This document shows positions 46,971-55,225 of a stretch of DNA of 64,000 nt, in pieces. The stretch comes from Wyeomyia smithii (Eukaryota; Arthropoda; Insecta; Diptera; Culicidae). Position numbers and translations under genes: made by a program. Location of the stretch: contig NC_073694.1 of NCBI RefSeq assembly GCF_029784165.1, positions 33,337,506-33,401,505 of the forward strand. Reading direction: 5' to 3'. The notes below the pieces were generated by a model. That model was not told where the DNA came from and did no database searches. It worked only from the letters and a program-made list of their open reading frames with translations. Positions within the stretch are counted from its first letter, which is position 1. Each line of letters starts with the position of its first letter.

Positions 46971-49900
46971 TTAGCTACCACTGGCGTGTTGGTGGTTGAC
47001 CCGCCACACACGTTGCAGCTCCAGAACAATCTGAGAGGCGGCCGCACAGACCGCGTTCCAGATGTCCGGGTCGTCGCACATCCTCCGGACTAGATTGTCC
47101 GGAGTAGTGCCAGGCCCGCTCACAGCCATCATGTTGCTCCTCGCTCTTGCGAAACGGGGGCATACGAAGAAGACATGCCGGGCAGTCTCCTCCTCCTCCA
47201 CGCACTCGGGACACATGGGGGACACCGCGTGTCCGAACCTGTGCAGATATTGCCTGAAACAACCATGGCCTGACAGGATTTGTGTCAGGTGGAAGTTCAC
47301 TTCACCATGTCGTCTCCCGACCCAGCCGGATATCTCCGGTATGAGTCGGTGCGTCCATCTGCCCTTTGTGGAGTTGGACCATTCCCGCTGCCAGCGGAGC
47401 ATCGAGAATGACCTTCTGGTACCTCGTATGTCCCTTGTGTCACGTTGGTCGAAACACTCTCTGTCTTCCTTGATGGCGATGCTGATAGGCATCATGCCGG
47501 ACAAGACACAGATTGCATCGTATGACACCGTACGATACGCACTCGCAACTCTCAGGCACATGAGCCTGTAGGTACTTTCCAGTTTACCACGGTAACTGTT
47601 AGTACCTAGCGCTCTGGACCACACTGGCCCACCATACCTAAGTATGGACGAAACCACGCTGGCAAGAAGTCTTCGCTTGCTGCCATAAACCGCTGAGCTA
47701 TTGGACATCATACGAGATAGTGCTGCAATAGCCGATGAGGCCCTCTTACAGGCATAGTCGACGTGACTCCCGAACGTGAGCTTGTCGTCCACCATAACCC
47801 CCAAGAGCTTCAGGGATCGCTTCGAGGTGATGGTGCAGTCTCCGACTCTGACCACCGCCTGTTGCTCCGATTTACGGTTGTTCACAACCGTGACCTCCGT
47901 CTTATGATGCGCGAGCTCCAGATTCCTGGAGCGCATCCAGTCCTCGACCTTGCGTATACAGTGCGCGGCCGTCAACTCGACCTCCTCGATAGACTCGCCG
48001 TAAACCTCCAGCGTTATGTCGTCTGCAAAGCCGACGATCACAACCCCTACAGGGAACTTGAGTTTCAACACTCCGTCATACATGACATTCCACAACACCG
48101 GGCCCAGGATAGAACCTTGCGGAACTCCTGCGGTAATTAGGACGCACTTCTGACCCTCCTCCGTGTCGTAAACAAGTACTCGATTCTGGAAATAATTTTC
48201 CAGAATCTTGTACAGCGACACCGGTACATGGATGCTCCTGAGCGCGAGCGCTATGGAGTCCCAACTGGCACTATTGAACGCATTCTTCACGTCGAGCGTG
48301 ACGATTGCGCAGTAGCGTATTCCCCTTCTCTTGCGCTGGATTGCTACCTCCGCCGTCTTGATGACGGAAGAGATTGCGTCCAGCGTGGACCTGCCCTTCC
48401 GGAAGCCGAACTGGTTACTTGCCAGACCGTGTACACCCTCCGTGTACCTCACCAGTCTGTTGAGGATGATCCTCTCAAGCACCTTGCCCGCGGTGTCCAG
48501 CAGGCAGATAGGCCTATATGCCGATGGGTCCCCTGGCGGTTTCCCAGCCTTCGGCAATAAGACCAGTCTCTGCCGCTTCCACCTGTCCGGAAAGAGACAG
48601 TCATCCAGGCACCTCTGCATGACTGCCCTGAACAGCCCGGGGGCCGTTTTTATCGCCAGCCTGATCGCCAGGTTAGGGATACCATCCGGTCCCGGTGCCT
48701 TGCTCACCTTTAGGGATTTGGCGATCACGATGAGTTCCTCATTCGTAACCCTTGCCTCCTCCCCTGCCTCGACACGGCTGTCGTCGCTCACGGATTGGAT
48801 GCTCGGCAGGTTGGCCGACCATCTCTGGTCTATGTCTGAGATACTGGAACGTCGAACGTGAGACTCGACTGCCGGAGGCCAAGGACTTGGCTCGTGGCGT
48901 GGAAAGAGTCCCTCGATGATACGCTCCAGCATCGCTGGTGATCGCTCTGCAGGCGCCAGCGCGCCTTTAGTCTTGGCCATTACGATCCTGTAGGCGTCAC
49001 CCCACGGATTTGTATTGGCACTCGCACATAGCCTATCGAAGCAGGCCCTCTTGCTGGCCTTTATCGCACTCTTTAGCATCGATCTTGCCGAACTAAATGC
49101 TGCGCGGCGCTCTGTCCTCTCTTCTTCGTTTCGCGCACGCTGCATCCTCCGTCTTGCACGGAGGCACGCACTGCGAAGGTCGGCTATCGCGTCCGTCCAC
49201 CAGTAAACCGGTGGCTTTCCATTCCTAGGTTGGCGAGTCCTGGGCATGGTGGCGTCGCACGCCCGCGATAGCATAGCAACTAGTTGGTCAGCCGTCCAAC
49301 TGCCCCCCTCGCGCTCCCTTCTCATTGCCTCTTCGAATACCTCGGCATCAAAGTGCGATGTCTTCCACCCGCGAACGGTCGGAGTGTTGGCTCTACCCGT
49401 CGCTTGCCGCCTCTCGTTGTTGTCTACACTATAACAGACCGCCTGGTGGTCGCTATTAGTGTAGCCATCGTCTACCCTCCAGTTCTTGATCAGTCTTGGG
49501 CTGGAGAACGTCACGTCGATGATCGACTCCGCACCATTTCTGCTAAATGTACTTTTGTTTCCAACGTTGGCCAGATCTAGGTTGAGCTTTGCAAAAGCCC
49601 CCAACAGGATCTGGCCCCTCTGGTTCGTGAAGCGACTTCCCCACTCAACAGCCCAAGCGTTGAAGTCGCCCGCCACCACCAACGGCGTTAGGCCCGTTAG
49701 CTCCATGGATAGGAGGTCGACCATCTGGGTGAACCTTTCGGTAGACCAACGTGGCGGAGCATAGCAACTGCAGTAGAACACTCCGTTTACCTTAGCAACT
49801 ACGTACCCTTCTTCTGAGGTTGAGACAACCTCCTGAACCGGGAACTTGCTCGTCGTACATATGGCCGCCAAACTGGACTTATCCGCAACCCAATTACCGT

Positions 49901-50018
49901 TTCCGGGAGGGATGCGGTAGGGATCCGATATGACAGCGATGTCCGACAACGACTCAGTGGCTACTTGGTGTAGCAGCTGCTGAGCCGCGAAGCAATGGTT
50001 CAGGTTCAGTTGCGTCAC
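46971..50018 (-). CDS. R1-type ORF2: endonuclease and reverse transcriptase
   Basis: The protein nicks target DNA and reverse-transcribes the element RNA at the nick. The endonuclease covers about residues 1-200, with GDFN at 117-120 and SDH at 189-191 among its catalytic residues. The RT covers about 430-760: APGPDGIP near 441, LDVKNAF with catalytic D576, GVPQGSILGP near 631, and FADD at 664-667. A C-terminal C-x2-C-x8-H-x4-C motif uses C936, C939, H948 and C953. No RNase H is present. The chosen first codon is GTG, two bases after the ORF1 TAA. The frame is open from 50045, but the first ATG lies about 100 codons in, inside the endonuclease. ORF2 is therefore probably made by reinitiation or another coupled mechanism. 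No stop or frameshift is seen. Confidence 0.85.
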   Translation of the reverse strand: MTQLNLNHCFAAQQLLHQVATESLSDIAVISDPYRIPPGNGNWVADKSSLAAICTTSKFPVQEVVSTSEEGYVVAKVNGVFYCSCYAPPRWSTERFTQMVDLLSMELTGLTPLVVAGDFNAWAVEWGSRFTNQRGQILLGAFAKLNLDLANVGNKSTFSRNGAESIIDVTFSSPRLIKNWRVDDGYTNSDHQAVCYSVDNNERRQATGRANTPTVRGWKTSHFDAEVFEEAMRREREGGSWTADQLVAMLSRACDATMPRTRQPRNGKPPVYWWTDAIADLRSACLRARRRMQRARNEEERTERRAAFSSARSMLKSAIKASKRACFDRLCASANTNPWGDAYRIVMAKTKGALAPAERSPAMLERIIEGLFPRHEPSPWPPAVESHVRRSSISDIDQRWSANLPSIQSVSDDSRVEAGEEARVTNEELIVIAKSLKVSKAPGPDGIPNLAIRLAIKTAPGLFRAVMQRCLDDCLFPDRWKRQRLVLLPKAGKPPGDPSAYRPICLLDTAGKVLERIILNRLVRYTEGVHGLASNQFGFRKGRSTLDAISSVIKTAEVAIQRKRRGIRYCAIVTLDVKNAFNSASWDSIALALRSIHVPVSLYKILENYFQNRVLVYDTEEGQKCVLITAGVPQGSILGPVLWNVMYDGVLKLKFPVGVVIVGFADDITLEVYGESIEEVELTAAHCIRKVEDWMRSRNLELAHHKTEVTVVNNRKSEQQAVVRVGDCTITSKRSLKLLGVMVDDKLTFGSHVDYACKRASSAIAALSRMMSNSSAVYGSKRRLLASVVSSILRYGGPVWSRALGTNSYRGKLESTYRLMCLRVASAYRTVSYDAICVLSGMMPISIAIKEDRECFDQRDTRDIRGTRRSFSMLRWQREWSNSTKGRWTHRLIPEISGWVGRRHGEVNFHLTQILSGHGCFRQYLHRFGHAVSPMCPECVEEEETARHVFFVCPRFARARSNMMAVSGPGTTPDNLVRRMCDDPDIWNAVCAAASQIVLELQRVWRVNHQHASGS

Positions 50019-50020
50019 CC

Positions 50021-51430
50021 TTACGCCCGTGGTTTCGCAGCCGGCTTACCGGCTGGGCACCTGGGGCCTCCCATAAAGTGTTTGGCGTCCCGTTTCCCGG
50101 AACATAACATGCACTTGGGAGACTCCACACAGTCCTTTGCTTTATGGCCTGCATCTCCACAACGCCTGCACAGCTGGCTCCTATCGGGCCCCTTGCAGGT
50201 CCAGGACTTATGTCCGCCCTCAAAGCACCGGAAGCAAATGTCTGGTTGCTGTAGTATGCCCAGAGGACATACAGACCAGCCGACCTTCAACTTGCCCTCT
50301 TTCAGGGCCAGGTTAGCGTCCGCCGACGGTAGTCGGAAGGTAGCTATCTGGGTCCCCGCCGGACCTTTGCGGAGGCGGATTGACTCCTTAGCCACCTCCA
50401 CCCCGCACTTCGCTTTTAGGGCTTGTGCAATGTCGCACCCCTCAGTGATTTCGTCCAGGTTTTTAAGCTGGAGAGTCACTTCTGAGGTGAGTGCCCGCAC
50501 TTGCACCTCCTTCCCTAGGACCTTTTCAGCTACCGTTTTGTAGGTAGCCCCCTTGTTCTTGGCGTCCTTCCGGAGCTCAAGTATCATCTCGCCAGTGCGA
50601 GATCGGCGGATACTCCGCACATCCGCCCCCAGATCCTTGAACTGGGTTTCCCCCCTCATCTTCTTCAAGACTTCTGAGTACTTCGACCCATCCGTCTTGA
50701 GTATGAGGGCATCACCCCTACTCCGCGCCTTTTTGACCTTTTTTGGTCCTCTGGCCGCTCCGCCATCATGTCGCGTCGCACCTTCCCGACGCTTCCTACC
50801 CTCTACGGTAGTCCAAGGGTTGCCCGTAGCCTCCACCTGTGCCTTTTCCGCGGTGGACCTTGAACCGGTTGGCGTGTGTTCCCGTGGGAGTAGCACGACC
50901 AATCGTTTCTTGGTGTTCCCGGGGGCCGTTTCCCCCGGGGACTGCCTCGTTCGCTTAGCGACCTGCCCCGTGGAGCAGACCGACGCGAACGAGGGGGCGT
51001 CTGTCTGCACCTCTTTAGATGCAGTCGCCCTCCCGGTCCTGGCCGCTTTCTCGGCCGCCTTCACCCGAGCTACGAGTTCTTCGTGCTCCTTTCTGGCTTC
51101 ATCAATGGTGCTCCGAAGCAGGAGGAGGCTCTGCTTCAGGTCGCCAGCGATGTTTCGCCTGTTCGCCAAGAACTCGATTATGGCATCGAGTTGTTCAGAC
51201 AGCGCCGCCACTCTTGGCCGCGTGTCCATACACCTTTCGACGGCCTTGACTAGCAAGGGACCGTCTACCGAGATGTCTGGTGTGGACACCGACGGATTCG
51301 CCGTTTTTCCACCTCCAGACTTCGCCGCATCCGTCTCCGCCTTCTTCTGCGGAGACCGCTGGATGCCACCTCGTGCGAATGGGTTTGGTAACCCCTCCGC
51401 ACCCGTCTCTTTTGTTTTTGAGTTCAACAT
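50021..51430 (-). CDS. R1-type ORF1: gag-like RNA-binding protein
   Basis: This 469-residue protein should coat the element RNA and form the RNP. The ATG at 51430 sits in ACAAAAATG, a good insect context. The N-terminal third is charged, with a likely coiled coil at about 70-130 (heptad-like Leu, Glu and Lys). Residues 210-240 are strongly basic. Residues 245-390 form the conserved central region. Three zinc knuckles follow: C399/C402/H407/C412, C421/C424/H429/C434, and a longer C440/C443/H451/C458. It ends at TAA (50023-50021), overlapping by 25 nt the open frame of ORF2. No disabling change is visible. A long antisense frame here reflects its GC-rich codon use. Confidence 0.85.
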   Translation of the reverse strand: MLNSKTKETGAEGLPNPFARGGIQRSPQKKAETDAAKSGGGKTANPSVSTPDISVDGPLLVKAVERCMDTRPRVAALSEQLDAIIEFLANRRNIAGDLKQSLLLLRSTIDEARKEHEELVARVKAAEKAARTGRATASKEVQTDAPSFASVCSTGQVAKRTRQSPGETAPGNTKKRLVVLLPREHTPTGSRSTAEKAQVEATGNPWTTVEGRKRREGATRHDGGAARGPKKVKKARSRGDALILKTDGSKYSEVLKKMRGETQFKDLGADVRSIRRSRTGEMILELRKDAKNKGATYKTVAEKVLGKEVQVRALTSEVTLQLKNLDEITEGCDIAQALKAKCGVEVAKESIRLRKGPAGTQIATFRLPSADANLALKEGKLKVGWSVCPLGILQQPDICFRCFEGGHKSWTCKGPDRSQLCRRCGDAGHKAKDCVESPKCMLCSGKRDAKHFMGGPRCPAGKPAAKPRA

Positions 51431-52082
51431 TTTTGTTTATTGGGTCCCCCTACCAGCCGCTATCCTTATCCATAATGGAGTAGTCGCCTAAATGGTCCCA
51501 AGGTAGTCTATGCCGGAGCAGTGAGGCCATGGCTAGGGGCGGCTGCCATAGCGCCTTATGGGCAACTATGACACCCCCGACCGGCGCAAGTCAGGAAAAG
51601 ACATCTGATCCTACTCCTGCCGGGTTCCCACCCGGCAATGGACTCGGAACGTACTGGAAGGCCTGCCAGGTTTTACGGGACGGAGACCCCTGCACCGGTT
51701 GTAATCTCGCCGTTTCAAGCCGTTATCACACGACATTACTAAGGGAGCTCGGCGCAGGTGCCAGCCCAAAATCATGGTACGAAAACGAAATCCGACTCTT
51801 ATCCTATAGTGATGCGACCAGTTGCCGTAATTGGGAACATTACTGGCATCAGTCCCAATGGCCGGTATAGTGCATTTGGGTGGTGGGAGCGGCACTACTC
51901 GCTCCGTCGGAGCTGCTTCCGGCCAGTGTGGCTTTTGCGAGAATTCAGCGGCCCAGTGCCTGAATCTCGCCACGACCTAGGCTAGCTCCCGCTGATGGTC
52001 CGGGACTGCTTGCTAGCAGTGAGCACTTCCGTGGCCTTCAGTAATCGCCAATTACCGACCCGTGGTGGCATTCAGCTCTGCC
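51431..52082 (-). other. 5' UTR / internal promoter region of the R1-type element
   Basis: GC-rich leader between the inferred element start (GGCAGAGCTGAATGCC on the minus strand) and the ORF1 ATG. Non-LTR elements carry an internal pol II promoter here; no specific box is claimed. Short open frames on both strands are not considered genes. Confidence 0.55.
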
Positions 52083-52093
52083 AAAATTTGCTG
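52083..52093 (+). repeat. Target-site duplication, right copy
   Basis: AAAATTTGCTG, identical to 46681-46691, fixes the 5' end of the element at about 52082. Confidence 0.75.
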
Positions 52094-52725
52094 TTAATAG
52101 TTGCGATTCACCGAATTGTACAAGCTCTTGCAACGATTGTTACCAGGGTTGTTCATAATGAAAACGGTATGACCCACCTGCTGGCACTTGAGGCAATTCA
52201 TTGCTCGCGGCAAAAACAAGTGCACGGGGAGACGCACGAAAACCATATCAGATCCTTGCAAATTTTCATTGTTTTCAATGCTTTGACTTTATGCCTAAAG
52301 AACACAACCCACGGCCCCGTATGTCCTTCCGGGTACAACTTCATTTCAAACTCTTGGTACCTTGTATTCGGGTGGGAAAGACGGAGGAACGAGCGGAGTT
52401 CCAGCTGCGCTATCAGACAAGCTATTCTCTTCATCCATACTGGACACGTGAGACATGAACGCAAAGTCTCAATTACCAATATACTGCCTTGGACCTTGCT
52501 GGAAAACACGATCGCCTCGTTGCTGCCAGGACGGCGAAGATTGGAGCTCAGGGACATTACGAAACCAACTTTAATCAATGTGCCAGGCAGTACCAAGACG
52601 TGCATCCTAAAGCTAGTCGCAAAATATGTAGACTTCATTGACAAGTGTGTATTGTGTATTCAGCATAGAGGCGTTGAAGTTCGCAATGGAACTGGAATAG
52701 GGACACATGTATATATTTTTTAGAA
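52094..52725 (-). pseudogene. Decayed gag-like ORF1 fragment of a Jockey-type element
   Basis: A 148-residue minus-strand frame (52644-52198) contains MKLYPEGHTGPWVVFFRHK and KALKTMKICKDL, wording typical of the N-terminal part of mosquito Jockey-like ORF1. A different frame downstream reads MNCLKCQQVGHT, a zinc-knuckle beginning with C-x2-C-x3-GH. The linker between them is deleted. The R1-type element inserted directly on its 3' side. Shorter pieces of the same region occur at 41.65-41.92 and 55.0-55.2 kb, all on the minus strand. Confidence 0.6.
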
Positions 52726-52756
52726 TTGTGAATTAAATTTATACACATTTGTGATA

Positions 52757-52786
52757 ATAAAAAAAAAATATATATATATATATATA
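52757..52786 (+). repeat. A-run and (TA)n microsatellite
   Basis: A run of A followed by about nine TA units. Confidence 0.85.
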
Positions 52787-53119
52787 CTGCCGTGAATCAT
52801 TTCAGTCTCATCTGCAAAATCAAGATTGATGGATTTTAAAGTTTTTGCTACTTGTGTGTCATAATGAATTACAGCGTGTAAAATAATTATTTTTCAGACC
52901 CAGCTTTTATGACCATTGAGACGGAATTAGTTTATTGTTGTTAACAGTTATCAAACGTGTTTATTTTGCTGGAAATGAATAGTGTGTGAATATTGTTTAT
53001 CTCGTACAAAATCCCCTCGTCAGATATGATCCATGTTTGTTCGTTACGTATGCGATAACTTTTCGGAACAAACTCACCTGATATTTTTTGAACATTTTGC
53101 GAAACAAGCTATAGTGTTT

Positions 53120-53400
53120 CTATGCCGTTTTCGAGCGCGACGCTTTACAACGAACCAGATGTTCACCTCAGGAGGGATTCTCGACATGTTTCGAGAAACT
53201 AATTTGCAGACACATCATCTGTTGATAGACTTCAAGGCAGACGATTTAGTGAAACGCAATGAGCTGTGGCAGAATATGTCTGAACATGGTTTTCCAACAA
53301 AACTGATTAAGCTGATACGTGCGACTCTTGACAGTTTCACATCATGCGTTCAGGGCCCGAACTTGAAAGGTGGCTCTTGGACTTGAAAGGTGCTTTAAGA
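53120..53400 (+). pseudogene. RTE-type reverse transcriptase fragment
   Basis: In the frame from about 53145, TTNQMFTSGGILDMFRETN leads to THHLLIDFKADDLVKRNELW, then EHGFPTKLIKLIRATLD. This is the RT part around the first catalytic Asp of an RTE-clade element (IDFKAAYDSVKR in the family, here altered to FKADDLVKR). It ends at TGA near 53384. It precedes in family order the part preserved at 26.9 kb. Endonuclease and the FADD box are missing, so it is dead. Confidence 0.65.
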
Positions 53401-53735
53401 GGGGCGTGGTACCATCATCATGTAGTAGTTTCTAGGCTTTTACCAGAAGCGCTCCGCTCTGGTCTTCAACTTCTAACAGCTGCTGATACGAAATAAGAGA
53501 TTCATTTTTCGCACACTTTTTTTATAAAATGAATGAAGTGTCATAACGTTACGCCACGAAATGAATTGGATTTACTATCAGGCACCCCACCACTTTCCAT
53601 AATAGAGTATTTAGTTTGACTTCCTCTTAACAAACAAAGGGTCCCGTTTATAAATGGAACTGAACAGAAGGTCTTTCAAGGAAACATCATGCAATTATAC
53701 AAGGCTTTGTATGTATGATAAAGCAGTAGGCGTTT
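53401..53735. other. No gene recognised
   Basis: AT-rich DNA downstream of the RTE fragment. Confidence 0.4.
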
Positions 53736-53739
53736 GAAA

Positions 53740-54200
53740 GGAAGGATACAGCACAAGCACGGATAGAATAATAACAAGCCTGTCACATCTCAATATTGGC
53801 ATTTCTAATAATGGAAGTACGGGATACAGAGGATGTCTTTAATAACTCTGGCACTAATGCATGAGCTACAACGAAACATCTGTGGTCAACTTCCGTACTC
53901 AGAACATTATCTTGATTCAGGAAATACTAATTTTAGGAGACATTCGACAACTGTATCTACTACAGTGGTATTGAAGTCGATTTCTCAACTCTGGGCATCA
54001 TTCTGATTTCGGAAATCCTCAGAAATACTCAGATTAGGTTGTATATAGTCACTTTAGGTGTTTTCAAGACACCAGAAGTCACCACCTTGGAATTTTAATA
54101 GGTGTCTCGGGTCATTTTCCAGCTTCTGGATATCATCCCGATTCGGAAAACACCCATTTTGGTTGGTGTTCGAACTTGTTTTTAGCTCTGATTGCTAGAA
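53740..54200 (-). repeat. Degenerate inverted copies of the 125-bp repeat family
   Basis: Read on the minus strand, the GTGACTTCTGGTGTCTTGAA block near 54072, ATGATGCCCAGAG near 53995 and GACCACAGATG near 53890 follow the order of the 125-bp unit at 11.5-12.6 kb. Spacing is irregular. The plus-strand text near 53750 also resembles 2540. Confidence 0.45.
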
Positions 54201-54284
54201 ATCTCCGTTCAAAATAAGCCTCTATATTTCTCAAAAATACAATAGTTAGCATCATAAAATCACACTTTTTTTTCAAACTGGTGC

Positions 54285-54425
54285 ACGGGTAACGTAGTTT
54301 TACAATTGATTACTGCAAAAATGATGGAAATGCATTGAAAACTGGCTGATTTTCGTGACGCTTCCGATGTTTAGGTTTTCTTTTCTTACGAGGAGATAAG
54401 AATGCTGCAGACGTAATTAGACGTC
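54285..54425 (+). repeat. Family X right-end fragment
   Basis: GATTACTGCAAAAATGATGG, then AAATGCATTGAAAACTGGCTGA and CAGACGTAATTAGACG-type text, parallel 9480-9625 and 45548-45705. Only the last about 140 bp are present, and diverged. Confidence 0.4.
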
Positions 54426-54711
54426 TAAAAAAAGTATACACAGTTTTTCCCTTGCCGAAAATATTCGAATATGTACTTTCCAAGTACGAATATCATAAGT
54501 ATGAATTAATTAACGAGAAAATATTTTTATATGTATAATACAACTGCTTGTAAATAAGAAAATTTTTTTTATTTAATATTTTTTATGTGCCTATAAGTTT
54601 CCGATATCCGGTATTTAAAATTGCGTTCGATGCAAAATAATCGATTCAAAAATGAAATTCATACATGGACGTCCTGCTTCGCATTTTGAACACAATTGCA
54701 GCAAAATTTCA

Positions 54712-54957
54712 TAGGGTAATCACTCCATTATTCATCTCAACAGCTTGGTGCACCTATATTCATCTTATTCCTCTCATTTGTCCAATTTACCGTCAAATTT
54801 CTACAAATTTTTGAAAGTAAATCTAATTGCTTCTCGATTTTCTCAAGTGGCTAAAAATTTTACGTTAAAAATATGGTGAAAATTGACAATAAATTGATCA
54901 AAAAGGCACGATGAGATGAATATAGGTACTGAGATGAATATAGGAGCGATTACCCTA
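54712..54957. mobile_element. TA-flanked MITE with GGGTAATCRCTCC ends
   Basis: TAGGGTAATCACTCCATTAT and, inverted at the right, TAGGGTAATCGCTCCTATAT (ending 54957) are TIRs of about 27 bp. The right side repeats GAGATGAATATAGG twice. The outer TA fits a TA duplication. End fragments of the same family lie near 17291, 25424 and 40222. Confidence 0.65.
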
Positions 54958-55004
54958 CATTCAATGTAATCTCGAGGCTGCTTTCTGCAAAATGATGGTA
55001 TCGT

Positions 55005-55225
55005 TTTATTGCGGTATAGGCATTATTATCAATGCTTTTACTTTGGGCCGAAAGAACACAACCCACTGCTCCGTAAGTCCTTCTGGGTACAATCTCATTT
55101 TTCAATGTTGGTACCTTGTATTCAGGTGGTAAAGACGAAGGAACGCGTGGGGTTTCAGCCGCGCTCTCGGATAAGTTTCAGGATCAGATATGCTCTTCAT
55201 ACAGACGTGGTCTGCAATCATGATC
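55005..55225 (-). pseudogene. Third Jockey-type gag fragment
   Basis: ATGCTTTTACTTTGGGCCGA, AAGAACACAACCCACTGCTC and TTGGTACCTTGTATTCAGG match 52275-52372 and 41675-41740 in order. On the minus strand this covers the same N-terminal ORF1 stretch, with several disabling changes. Confidence 0.5.

Larger units (their letters stand above)
46692..52082 (-). mobile_element. Full-length R1-type non-LTR retrotransposon
   Basis: This is a 5.39-kb GC-rich unit on the minus strand bounded by an 11-13 bp duplication. It has about 650 nt of 5' untranslated sequence, intact ORF1 (51430-50021), intact ORF2 (50018-46971), about 260 nt of 3' untranslated sequence and an A18 tail (the T-run at 46692-46709). 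ORF2 has an AP-type endonuclease and RT, no RNase H, and a C-terminal CCHC motif, which fits the R1 clade. Complete ORFs, a clean tail and identical flanks imply a recent insertion, possibly still mobile. It did not insert in rDNA. Loa- or Waldo-like relatives are the alternative assignment. Confidence 0.8.

Noticed and set aside
48331..48861. 176-residue and similar plus-strand frames at 47.0-49.8 kb
   Set aside because: Antisense shadows of ORF2, which has clear catalytic motifs on the minus strand.
50553..51491. 312-residue open frame on the plus strand
   Set aside because: It lies antisense to the intact ORF1 of the R1-type element, has no motifs and reflects GC-rich codon use.
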